Source: an archaeon (lineage in GTDB: Archaea > Altiarchaeota > Altiarchaeia > JAFGQM01). Taken from it: a DNA stretch of 11,445 nt. Within the stretch, counting starts at the first letter, position 1. Each line of letters begins with the position of its first letter. Positions 1 through 6,196 of the stretch are shown one piece after another. The notes under the pieces are model-generated. The model was not told the origin of the DNA. It made no database searches and was given only the letters and a program-made list of their open reading frames with translations. The stretch is taken from NCBI GenBank assembly GCA_029932835.1, contig JAOZPI010000028.1, positions 1 through 11,445 of the forward strand, written 5' to 3'. The translations under genes and the position numbers were made by a program.

Positions 1-211
1 TTCTCTCCTTCTTTATCTCTTCTACAATGGCGTTTATCTCATGCTTACTGGCCTTTAGCCTTCCCAAGACATACAGGTAGGCTTCCACTAGGCCCTCTAT
101 GCTTAGTACCCTCTTCTCCCGCCTCTCTATCAACTCCTTGACATACAAGTCTACCAGCTTATAAGAGATTTCTTCCTCCCATCCGGGCGTACTGCTTGCA
201 TTCTTGTCCAT
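1..211 (-). CDS. Small charged hypothetical protein, N-terminal part (3' end beyond window)
   Basis: An open frame on the minus strand begins with ATG at 211-209 and runs off the left edge without a stop, giving about 70 residues. The protein starts MDKNASSTPGWEEEIS and continues as a very charged, probably all-helical segment with alternating Glu/Arg/Lys and regularly spaced Leu/Val/Ile, including the stretches LVDLYVKELIERR and LVEAYLYVLGRLK. No catalytic motif, signal peptide, membrane segment or metal-binding cysteine is visible. The start is supported by an AT-rich box (243-250) about 30 bases upstream, shared with the divergent deaminase gene. I do not recognise the family. The composition would suit a small helical protein or a helical N-terminal domain of a larger one; I infer no function. 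The coding frame itself is fairly secure because of its codon use and amphipathic pattern. Confidence 0.6.
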   Translation of the reverse strand, partial: MDKNASSTPGWEEEISYKLVDLYVKELIERREKRVLSIEGLVEAYLYVLGRLKASKHEINAIVEEIKKER

Positions 212-242
212 ATAATATTTTCCAGCTCAAGCACTAAAAACA

Positions 243-251
243 ATTTAATAG
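243..251. promoter_or_regulatory. Shared TATA-like box between divergent genes
   Basis: The sequence ATTTAATAG lies in the 61-bp gap between the starts at 211 (-) and 273 (+). Its centre is about 27 bases before the deaminase ATG, which fits archaeal box A to start-site spacing and predicts a leaderless transcript. Read on the other strand it is TATTAAAT, which would place a start site about 8 bases before the leftward gene. One element may serve both genes. No Shine-Dalgarno sequence precedes either ATG, in keeping with this. Confidence 0.5.
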
Positions 252-272
252 AAGAGCCCTTCAAAATAAACG

Positions 273-812
273 ATGACACGGCCCTCTTGGGATGAATATT
301 TTGCACAGATATGCGAAGATGTTGCTGCTAGGTCTACCTGTATTCGAAAGAACCGGCAGTTTGGCGCAGTTATAGTAAACGACAAACACGAGATAATAGC
401 AACAGGATACAACGGGGTTGTAAGGGGGGCTCCTCATTGTGAGGACATTGGGTGTATCAAAGACAAGTTAAATATAGAGTCTGGTATGGGACACGGGATA
501 TGCCCAGCTGTTCACGCAGAGATGAACGCATTGATACAGGCAGGCAATCGCGCACGAGATTGTACTATGTATGTGAATGGGGACCCCTGCAAAATATGTG
601 CTCGTTTGATAGTGAATGCTGGGATAAAAAAGGTTGTGATCTCTGGAGAATACTCTGACAAAGAGGGGGTTGAGATAATGAAAAGTGCCAATATTGAAGT
701 GGTCCATTTAAGAGACTTCATAGAGAGAAAAAGGGATTCTACAGAGAGGGCAGAAAGAGAGAAGGAGTCTAAAGAGGGGGAGCAAGAATCTGAGGAGAAG
801 GGAGATAAATAA
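273..812 (+). CDS. Deoxycytidylate (dCMP) deaminase, zinc-dependent
   Basis: A 179-residue cytoplasmic protein of the cytidine/deoxycytidylate deaminase superfamily (ComEB/dCMP deaminase branch). It is expected to convert dCMP to dUMP, the precursor of dTMP. The signature is complete: HAE at residues 81-83 (zinc ligand His81 and proton-shuttle Glu83) and PCKIC at 105-109 (zinc ligands Cys106 and Cys109). The substrate-side motif GYNG (45-48) and the phosphate/allosteric region with CEDIGC (56-61) are those of dCMP rather than free-nucleoside deaminases. The family core ends near residue 150. The last 25-30 residues are a Lys/Glu/Ser-rich, probably disordered tail of unknown role. The ATG is placed by the TATA box 27 bases upstream. 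The next gene begins 8 bases after the stop, so the two are almost certainly cotranscribed. Whether dCTP/dTTP regulate the enzyme cannot be seen. Confidence 0.92.
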   Translation: MTRPSWDEYFAQICEDVAARSTCIRKNRQFGAVIVNDKHEIIATGYNGVVRGAPHCEDIGCIKDKLNIESGMGHGICPAVHAEMNALIQAGNRARDCTMYVNGDPCKICARLIVNAGIKKVVISGEYSDKEGVEIMKSANIEVVHLRDFIERKRDSTERAEREKESKEGEQESEEKGDK

Positions 813-819
813 AGGGAGA

Positions 820-1359
820 ATGATTCTTATTATAGGACTTGCTGGGAGAATAGCCTCTGGTAAGGGCACTGTAGCCCAGTATCTCATAAAAAAATACAAT
901 GCCAAGCAGTTTGTTTATTCCGATATACTAAGGGACATTTTGAAAAGGCTCTACATCCCTATAACAAGAGAGAATCTCCAAGACCTTGGAAAGTCCCTAC
1001 GGGCTGGTTTGGGTCCAGACGTCCTCGTGAACGCTATGAAGGGAGATCTAATGACAGGGAAGGGTGAGCTGCGTTTGGTGGATGGGGTTAGATATGTGAA
1101 CGAAGTGGAGATGCTGAGGACCTTCCCCCACAATATTCTTATCTTCGTCGACGCCCCTCTAAAACTACGATATGAACGGGCCAAGGAGCGCGGCGTCAGG
1201 GGAGAGGAATCCCTGACTCTTGCAGAGTTCAAAAAACTGGATCGTGCAGAGACGGAGAGGGAGCTTGATAGGGTGAGGAGTATGGCAGATTACATAATTG
1301 ATAACTCTGGTACATTGGAGGAATTGTACAAGCAGGTGGATGATTTATTTGGTGCGTAA
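820..1359 (+). CDS. P-loop nucleotide kinase-like protein (dephospho-CoA kinase / dNMP kinase type)
   Basis: A 179-residue P-loop protein. Walker A is GRIASGKGT (residues 9-17) after a hydrophobic first strand. SDILRD (about 34-39) looks like the monophosphate-acceptor region that follows strand 2 in dephospho-CoA and dNMP kinases. LVDGVRYVNEVEMLR (about 86-100) is the next core strand and helix, and IFVDAPLKLRYERAKERG (about 108-125) contains the strand and Arg-rich lid of this fold. The length is that of a single-domain nucleotide kinase. The exact substrate is not shown by the sequence: dNMP, dephospho-CoA or another small phosphorylated compound are all possible. The gene lies 7 bases downstream of the dCMP deaminase, which favours a deoxynucleotide. 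GGAGAAGGGAG (about 793-803) is a possible ribosome-binding site but lies somewhat far upstream; translational coupling is likely. A T-rich tract follows the stop. Confidence 0.75.
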   Translation: MILIIGLAGRIASGKGTVAQYLIKKYNAKQFVYSDILRDILKRLYIPITRENLQDLGKSLRAGLGPDVLVNAMKGDLMTGKGELRLVDGVRYVNEVEMLRTFPHNILIFVDAPLKLRYERAKERGVRGEESLTLAEFKKLDRAETERELDRVRSMADYIIDNSGTLEELYKQVDDLFGA

Positions 1360-1365
1360 TCTCTT

Positions 1366-1382
1366 ATTTTTTATCTTTTTTT
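1366..1382 (+). terminator. T-rich tract: likely terminator of the kinase gene and TATA region of the next gene
   Basis: Directly after the kinase stop (TAA 1357-1359) there are T6 (1367-1372) and T7 (1376-1382) runs without a clear hairpin, as is usual for archaeal terminators. The T6-A-T part lies about 27-30 bases before the ATG at 1400 and so may also serve as the TATA-like box for that gene. Confidence 0.45.
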
Positions 1383-1399
1383 GTAATATTCTATGCAAA

Positions 1400-1981
1400 A
1401 TGCCTAGGAGAAGGCCACAGCCTCGGAAAACACCCCCCTTTAGCGTATTAAATGGGGAAGAGCTTAAGAAGCTTTTACGCTCTTCAGAAGGGCGAGTTCC
1501 CTACTTTCTTCGGAAGGGGGGCAGAGTCATAGAATTTGCTAATTTGGGCGACACTCATGCAAAATACCTGAAAAAGATAAACAAACGGCCTAGGGACTTT
1601 GACGGTATGGGTTACTTCAGGCTGACCAGGGCGGGAGGAAGGCCTGTACTTTTACATTACCCCTTCTCTTTATGCTTTATAGAGGAGGAATTGGAGGGAG
1701 ACAGGATTTTTGCCAGCTCTCAGCGCAAATCCCATGGGGTCCGGGACTGGACACCTCCTCTGCATCACAAAACTGCAGGAAAGGTCGAACAAACTTTACA
1801 GAATCTCATAGGCGAAATATCAAAGGGATCCAAAATTCCGGAGATCAAGAGGGTATCCTATAGTGAGTATAAAAAAAGCTCATTAAATTTAAATCATTCA
1901 AAGCAAAGTTTACACGATAGGTCGCATAGACCTGTGATGTCTCCAGATACTCCCTCGTGGAAAAAGTGGGAGGGGGGGTAA
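1400..1981 (+). CDS. Hypothetical basic protein, family not recognised
   Basis: A 193-residue protein starting MPRRRPQPRKT. I chose ATG 1400 because the frame further upstream overlaps the kinase gene and because a TATA-like element lies about 27 bases before this codon. The N-terminal dozen residues are Arg/Pro-rich and look disordered. Residues about 15-105 look folded: NGEELKKLLRSSEGRVPYF, then RKGGRVIEFANLGD, FDGMGYFRLTRAGGRP and HYPFSLCFIEEELEGDRI, a likely mix of strands and short helices. The rest is a helix (about 125-145) followed by a Ser/His/Lys-rich tail ending in WKKWEGG. There are no paired cysteines, nucleotide-binding motif, signal peptide or membrane span. The strong positive charge at the N-terminus would suit nucleic-acid binding, but this is only an inference. 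The gene is convergent with mrp; the 67-base gap (1982-2048) shows nothing I can support. Confidence 0.65.
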   Translation: MPRRRPQPRKTPPFSVLNGEELKKLLRSSEGRVPYFLRKGGRVIEFANLGDTHAKYLKKINKRPRDFDGMGYFRLTRAGGRPVLLHYPFSLCFIEEELEGDRIFASSQRKSHGVRDWTPPLHHKTAGKVEQTLQNLIGEISKGSKIPEIKRVSYSEYKKSSLNLNHSKQSLHDRSHRPVMSPDTPSWKKWEGG

Positions 1982-2048
1982 CCCCTTGATGGACTCACCT
2001 TCGTCGTCACAAGCCTGCTGGAAGCCCTTGTTAACGCCAGCATCTTCC

Positions 2049-2768
2049 CTAATCTGTGTTTTCTTGTCCTCCAAGTGTTATAACCCTCTCCACAATCTTG
2101 GAGAATTCCCCTTTACCCCCTTCAGCGATGGGCTTTCCAGTGTCTCCGGAAATAGCTATTTTCCTGTCCATAGGTATGCTCCCAAGAAAAGGGATATGCA
2201 TATTATCTGCCACTTTTTTTACATTTCCACTGCCGAATATATCCCCGCTCATGTTTTCAATAAGCCCTAATACCTTCACGTTGAGGCTCCTTGCAAAACC
2301 TATGCACTTCTTCACATCTAGAAGGGCAACCTCCTGCGGGGTGGATACAATTATAGCCTCAGCTGGCTTTTTCACCAGTTGCGCGATGCTGATTGCTTCG
2401 TCTCCTGTCCCTGGGGGCAGATCCACAACCAAGAAGTCTCTCTTTTCCCACTCTACATCATTTAAAAACTGGGCTATGGCCTTATGTTTAAGTGGCCCTC
2501 TCCACACAATGGGGGTATCCTCTCTCTCCAGCAAAAATGCCATAGACACTACGTCCAGATTTTTGTTGTAACTAACAGGCATTATCCTTCCATTTGCGTA
2601 TTGCAGGGTTTTTCCTCCTAGACCAAGCATCTTGGGTACGTTTGGACCATGGATATCTACATCTAAAAGTCCTACTTTATACTTCTTGGAGAGTGCAACA
2701 GATAGATTTACAGCTACGGTTGTTTTCCCAACGCCTCCCTTTCCGCTCATAACCAGCAGGCTTTTCAT
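2049..2768 (-). CDS. mrp: Mrp/NBP35-type P-loop ATPase lacking the CxxC motif
   Basis: A 239-residue cytoplasmic ATPase of the Mrp/ApbC/NBP35 family (MinD/SIMIBI class), proteins that carry and transfer Fe-S clusters. The deviant Walker A is SGKGGVGKTT (8-17), with the signature Lys10 that acts across the dimer. LDVDIHGPNVPKMLGL (about 35-50) is the typical switch I region, and LVVDLPPGTGDE (about 114-125) is the Walker B/switch II region. LIENMSG matches the segment that in most relatives is followed at once by CPHC. Here that stretch is replaced by DIFGSGN, and the whole protein has one cysteine only, in KKCIGFA. The usual bridging [4Fe-4S] site between two subunits is therefore absent. It is the last gene of the sufC-sufB-mrp run, 26 bases after sufB. 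A G-rich stretch (about 2784-2794) could aid ribosome binding. A role in Fe-S assembly is inferred from neighbours and family. Confidence 0.88.
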   Translation of the reverse strand: MKSLLVMSGKGGVGKTTVAVNLSVALSKKYKVGLLDVDIHGPNVPKMLGLGGKTLQYANGRIMPVSYNKNLDVVSMAFLLEREDTPIVWRGPLKHKAIAQFLNDVEWEKRDFLVVDLPPGTGDEAISIAQLVKKPAEAIIVSTPQEVALLDVKKCIGFARSLNVKVLGLIENMSGDIFGSGNVKKVADNMHIPFLGSIPMDRKIAISGDTGKPIAEGGKGEFSKIVERVITLGGQENTD

Positions 2769-2794
2769 CCTTTTTCTCTTTACCCCCTATCTCC

Positions 2795-3742
2795 TTATCT
2801 TAACAGCCCCCTTACTATAGCGTTAATCGCTTCTTCTTCGCTCAATCCTCTTGCCATAAGCGTCTCTATTTCTCTTCGGTTTATCCTCCCTATAGCTGCT
2901 TCGTGTGTTACAGTTGCTAACGGGTTTTTAACACTTATTATCGGAGTGGAGCTTGCCCTAGTTTTATCTCCCTGCACAACCTCTTGGCAGTCTATATGCC
3001 CTCTGGTGTAGGGAGCATTCCCCTCGATCTCCCCCAAAACGTTTCCTTCTGCCCTGTCTGTAAGTACAACACGGGTCTTTGCAGTTCCCTTGGCATAGGC
3101 GCCATTGAGGTGGAGGGAATCCCTAATATCTATCCTGTCTCTTCCCCTTCCATAAACCTTGGCGATGATCTCGCACACGCTTTTCTCCAGCTGTTTCAGT
3201 TCGTAGTCTATATTCAACAGGCCAACCCTTCCTGTGGTGAGCTTGAATTCCTCAAATAGCTGCGCACCCTCTCCGATTTCTCCCCTTAGCCTTGGATAGA
3301 CCTTGGTTCCTCCTTGTTCAGAATGATAATGAGTCTCTATGTACTTCATCACTCCTCCCCTTGCGACATGTACTAACGAATCCATAATGTGTTCTACCCT
3401 TTCAGCATTCGGAAAGGAGCAGTGGGCAATAAAGCTTACTCTGGCCCCCTCCCCTATAAAAAATTCTGAATTGATGACCTGTCTGCCCCTGTTCTTTAGG
3501 ACACCAAAGCATAGGTGTACCGGTCTTTTTATGTTCGCTCCCTTGTCAACCCTCACCACCACATTTACCCCCTCTTTTGTAGTCCTTTCATCAATATGCA
3601 GCCCTCTTGTCTCATTCTTCCCCAATACCTGATTTCCATCTATTACCAGAGCACCAGTCTGCGGATCGAATAGTTCCCTCTCATCCAGCCCCGTTTTCTT
3701 ATAGGCTTCTACAATCTCCTTAAACTCCTCTGAATACTTCAT
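2795..3742 (-). CDS. sufB: SufB-type Fe-S cluster scaffold (minimal SufB/SufD protein)
   Basis: A 315-residue member of the SufB/SufD family, shorter than bacterial SufB (about 480) because it lacks most of the N-terminal region. It matches the short archaeal form that pairs with SufC in the minimal SUF-like (SMS) system. The right-handed beta-helix core occupies about residues 60-280. The C-terminal signature is clear: VTHEAAIGRI (278-287) and LMARGLSEEEA (295-305). Cys252 in HIDCQE sits where I expect the conserved SufB scaffold cysteine, and His280-Glu281 match the conserved His/Glu region. It should form SufB2C2 and build clusters in the cytoplasm. The start is ATG 3742-3740, which shares a base with the sufC stop in TAATG, a classic coupled junction; GAGGGGGTG (about 3749-3757) is a good ribosome-binding site. 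A frame 17 codons longer exists but lies entirely inside sufC and is not used here. Confidence 0.93.
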   Translation of the reverse strand: MKYSEEFKEIVEAYKKTGLDERELFDPQTGALVIDGNQVLGKNETRGLHIDERTTKEGVNVVVRVDKGANIKRPVHLCFGVLKNRGRQVINSEFFIGEGARVSFIAHCSFPNAERVEHIMDSLVHVARGGVMKYIETHYHSEQGGTKVYPRLRGEIGEGAQLFEEFKLTTGRVGLLNIDYELKQLEKSVCEIIAKVYGRGRDRIDIRDSLHLNGAYAKGTAKTRVVLTDRAEGNVLGEIEGNAPYTRGHIDCQEVVQGDKTRASSTPIISVKNPLATVTHEAAIGRINRREIETLMARGLSEEEAINAIVRGLLR

Positions 3743-4458
3743 TATTTGAGCACCCCCTCGTCCACATCCCCTACATGATCGCATTTCTTGCACACACGTC
3801 CAAAGAAGCTTGTTACCTCCCCTATATCCCCCTCTTTGACTATGATTCCATTGCAGAGAAGGGAAACAGAATCTGCTATTTTTGACATCTTTTCGTTGTG
3901 TGTTATCAGGAGGACGGAGCTCCCCTCTCTCTTCAACCTCTTCACCACTCTTTTTATGACATCTATTGATGCCATGTCTATCCCTGAGTCCGGTTCATCT
4001 AGTATCACAAGTTTTGGATTTATGGAAAGAACCGATGCCAGTTCTATCCTCTTTCTTTCCCCACCACTTAGGTTCTCGTCCACACTTCGGTTTAAATAAA
4101 CCCTCGGGTCTAATCCTACCAGCCTCAGCAGTTCATCTGGAGGCGTTCCATATCCGAGGCTTAGGTACTCTCTAACACTAATCCCCTCAAAGTTGGCAGG
4201 TATCTGCCACGCGAGTGTTATCCCAAGACGGGCTCTTTCTGTTACAGACAGGTTTGTTATGTCTCTGTTCTCGAACAAGACCTTGCCTCGTTGGGGCTGG
4301 TATCCTCCAAGTCCCATAATGATAGCCGCAATAGTAGTCTTACCTGTTCCATTTACCCCTATTATTGAGTGAATTTCTCCATCCCTTACCACCATGTTGA
4401 CTCCCTTCAGAATCTCCGTGCCATCTACCGAATAGTGAATATCTTTAAGTCTTAGCAT
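3742..4458 (-). CDS. sufC: SufC-type ABC ATPase for Fe-S cluster assembly
   Basis: A 238-residue cytoplasmic ABC ATPase that powers the SufB scaffold. All ABC motifs are present: Walker A GVNGTGKTT (34-42), Q-loop Gln85 in WQIPANFEG, signature LSGGERKR (130-137), Walker B VILDEPDSGID (151-161) with catalytic Glu155, and H-loop His187 in ITHNE. The DEPDSGID form and the WQxP motif are typical of SufC and set it apart from transporter ATPases; no membrane partner is encoded nearby. The end is odd: after the usual core come FFGRVCKKCDHVGD residues, with a Cys223-x-x-Cys226 pair that bacterial SufC lacks, a possible metal or cluster site. It overlaps sufB by one base (TAATG) and lies 53 bases after elp3. 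An AT-rich box at 4494-4505 on the minus strand predicts its own start with a leader of about 14 bases, so elp3 cotranscription is optional. Confidence 0.95.
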   Translation of the reverse strand: MLRLKDIHYSVDGTEILKGVNMVVRDGEIHSIIGVNGTGKTTIAAIIMGLGGYQPQRGKVLFENRDITNLSVTERARLGITLAWQIPANFEGISVREYLSLGYGTPPDELLRLVGLDPRVYLNRSVDENLSGGERKRIELASVLSINPKLVILDEPDSGIDMASIDVIKRVVKRLKREGSSVLLITHNEKMSKIADSVSLLCNGIIVKEGDIGEVTSFFGRVCKKCDHVGDVDEGVLK

Positions 4459-4493
4459 GGATCAATCGCTTTGGCTCTCTAATGCAGTTTCCA

Positions 4494-4505
4494 GAATAAA
4501 AATAA
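4494..4505 (-). promoter_or_regulatory. TATA-like box upstream of sufC
   Basis: On the minus strand the sequence reads TTATTTTTATT. It lies in the 53-bp gap between elp3 and sufC, centred about 41 bases before the sufC ATG. A start site 27 bases downstream would give a leader of about 14 bases. It suggests that sufC-sufB-mrp can be transcribed independently of elp3. The T-run on this strand may also help terminate elp3 transcripts. Confidence 0.4.
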
Positions 4506-4511
4506 CCGAGA

Positions 4512-6110
4512 TTATAACTCTTTTCCCATGTACACCCCAACCCTCTCATATCCAAATCTACGGTAATAGTCTCTAGCTCCTATACCACTTATAACCCTGA
4601 TTTTGTTCATTCCCCACTCCTCTCTGGCAATTCTCTCGGCTTCAGAGAGCAGTTCTTTTCCATACCCCCGGTGCTGCCATTCGTCTCGTGGTTTATCGCC
4701 GATTTCCACCATCGGCCCGTATACATGTAATTCTCGTATGCCTGCAGCTTCTCTTATCTCCTCTCTGTGTGCTTTCTCGCTTGGTTTTCTGAGCCTTAGG
4801 AACCCAATGAGGAGATCGTTGGTTGTCTCCTCAAAGCTTAGAAATACCTCCACACCCCCAGCAGCCCTATACTCCCTTCTAACAAGTTCTATTGATCCTA
4901 TATCTGGTTCTATCCCCTCCTTTGCGCACCTTAATCCAACCTCCCTGCATCTGATGCATCTGCATCTCCATCCATGCCTCTTCATTTCCTCTTCTACTAA
5001 CTCCCGTAGGTTTGATTTCACTACCCCATCCACGACCAAATCCACTGGAATGTCCCTTTGTATCCGTATTACCCGGACCCATGGAGGTATGTCCTTCTTT
5101 ATCCTGGCTATTACCCGAACTGCTTCCTCCGTGCTGTAAGGTTTATATTCCCCTCTCTTCCACATCTCGTACAACCCAGTTCCTTTTAAGACTAAACAGG
5201 GGTAGAACTTAAGCAGATCTGGTTTAAACCGTTCGTCTTCAAAGAGCTGTTTATACATCTTTACATCCTCCTCCTCTGTGGAGAAGAGTCCTGGCATCAT
5301 CTGGTATCCTACCTTTAGAAGGGCATCTCTAGCCATCTGCGTCGCAATAGCAACATCCCTGACTGTATGCCCCCTCTTTACCTTTTCATACACCTCATCC
5401 CTCAGGGTTTGCACTCCGAGCTCTACCTTCGTCCCTCCTAAGCGCAGCATAGTGTCTATTTCCCTCCTCCCCGAATAGTCTGGTCGCGTTTCAAAGGTCA
5501 TACCGATGCACCTCACCCCCGCCTTCTCGTTCTCCCTTTGTATCTCCTCTAAGTTTCTTCCATTCTCCCTCTCCTCCGGGTAATCATTCATAGCCCTGAG
5601 GCACTCTCTGACAAAGTATTCTTGGTATTCATAGGGCTCTGCAGGAAGGGTCCCACCCATAAGTATTAACTCACATTTGTCTATTGGATGGCCTATCCTG
5701 TCTAACTGTTCCAAGCGTGCGTGCACCTGCTTATATGGGTCGTAGTGGTACATAATGGCTCTTCGAGTTGCTGGTTCCTTTCCTGTATAAGATTGGGGCA
5801 CATCTACATCAACCCCACCGGGGCAGTATATACACTTTCCATGAGGGCACCTTGATGGTCGTGTCATTGCCGCTATTACAGCGACACCTGACATTGTTCG
5901 TGTCGGTTTTTTCTGGAGGAGCGGAAGTAGATCTTCCTCTTCATCATCAGATGCGTACTCGAGTATCTCGGAGTTCTTTGGAAACCTCCCAAGTTTATAT
6001 TTGGCTGCAAGGCGTGCTTTTTCCCTAGAAAGATTTGCCCTGTCCTTTATCCTCCCTTCTAATATCGCTTCTATTATCTCTCTAGCCAGGCTTTTGATGT
6101 TTCCCCTCAT
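4512..6110 (-). CDS. elp3: Elp3-family tRNA uridine-34 carboxymethylating enzyme (radical SAM + acetyltransferase)
   Basis: A 532-residue protein with the full two-domain Elp3 layout. The family adds the carboxymethyl group to C5 of wobble uridine 34 in tRNA from acetyl-CoA and SAM; archaeal Elp3 can work without the other Elongator subunits. The N-terminal 80 residues contain a basic tRNA-binding region. The radical-SAM site is CPHGKCIYCPGG (88-99), with Cys88, Cys93 and Cys96 as [4Fe-4S] ligands (CX4CX2C). FETRPDY and the LGVQT segment are other core motifs of the barrel. A zinc-type cluster CRCIRC (383-388), with Cys395 nearby, links to the C-terminal GNAT domain (about 400-532), whose acetyl-CoA loop is QHRGYGKELL (479-488) and whose final YYRRFGY region is typical. 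The first ATG at 6110 is used; the TATA-like CTTATA on this strand (6159-6164) would give a leader of about 25 bases. It is divergent from pdxS and lies directly upstream of sufC. Confidence 0.96.
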   Translation of the reverse strand: MRGNIKSLAREIIEAILEGRIKDRANLSREKARLAAKYKLGRFPKNSEILEYASDDEEEDLLPLLQKKPTRTMSGVAVIAAMTRPSRCPHGKCIYCPGGVDVDVPQSYTGKEPATRRAIMYHYDPYKQVHARLEQLDRIGHPIDKCELILMGGTLPAEPYEYQEYFVRECLRAMNDYPEERENGRNLEEIQRENEKAGVRCIGMTFETRPDYSGRREIDTMLRLGGTKVELGVQTLRDEVYEKVKRGHTVRDVAIATQMARDALLKVGYQMMPGLFSTEEEDVKMYKQLFEDERFKPDLLKFYPCLVLKGTGLYEMWKRGEYKPYSTEEAVRVIARIKKDIPPWVRVIRIQRDIPVDLVVDGVVKSNLRELVEEEMKRHGWRCRCIRCREVGLRCAKEGIEPDIGSIELVRREYRAAGGVEVFLSFEETTNDLLIGFLRLRKPSEKAHREEIREAAGIRELHVYGPMVEIGDKPRDEWQHRGYGKELLSEAERIAREEWGMNKIRVISGIGARDYYRRFGYERVGVYMGKEL

Positions 6111-6158
6111 TTTAGTGCTTGTGGTTTTTTCATCTCTGCTCTCTGTCCACTCTGCCTC

Positions 6159-6173
6159 CTATAAGTTTAATAG
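6159..6173. promoter_or_regulatory. TATA-like element(s) between divergent elp3 and pdxS
   Basis: The run TATAAGTTTAATAG lies in the 86-bp gap. TTTAAT (6166-6171) is centred about 28 bases before the pdxS GTG, predicting a leaderless transcript; the same TTTAATAG word occurs in front of the dCMP deaminase gene. On the other strand CTTATA (6164-6159) would serve elp3. The two boxes abut or overlap, so factors bound for one gene would compete with those for the other. Confidence 0.5.
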
Positions 6174-6196
6174 CATCAATATGAAAATATAAGGTT

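Noticed and set aside
273..1359. Reading the deaminase/kinase pair as an anti-phage defence module
   Set aside because: No toxin/antitoxin RNA, other defence gene or mobile element is nearby, and the deaminase has an ordinary housekeeping-type core. Kept only as a remote possibility.
1298..1399. A 34-codon upstream extension of the unknown protein at 1400, with a hydrophobic stretch resembling a signal anchor
   Set aside because: It overlaps the kinase gene and its T-rich terminator. The hydrophobic residues simply come from translating the T-runs.
1972..1985. G7-TAA-C4 run at the end of the unknown gene as a hairpin terminator
   Set aside because: The loop would be only about 3 bases and no T-run follows.
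1986..2270. Plus-strand frame starting in the gap after the unknown protein
   Set aside because: Most of it is antisense to mrp, it has no promoter or ribosome-binding site, and its sequence is not protein-like.
2056..2571. Long plus-strand open frame opposite mrp
   Set aside because: Antisense shadow of a clearly conserved gene; the translation is Ser/Pro/Leu-rich and shows no domain.
3743..3793. A 17-codon N-terminal extension of SufB containing a CRGCGRGG stretch
   Set aside because: It lies entirely inside the 3' end of sufC in another frame. The ATG at 3742, coupled to the sufC stop with a good ribosome-binding site, gives the normal N-terminus.
4603..5139. Plus-strand open frame of 178 codons opposite elp3
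   Set aside because: Shadow of the conserved Elp3 coding sequence; the low-complexity Ser/Thr/Leu composition reflects reverse reading of purine-rich codons.
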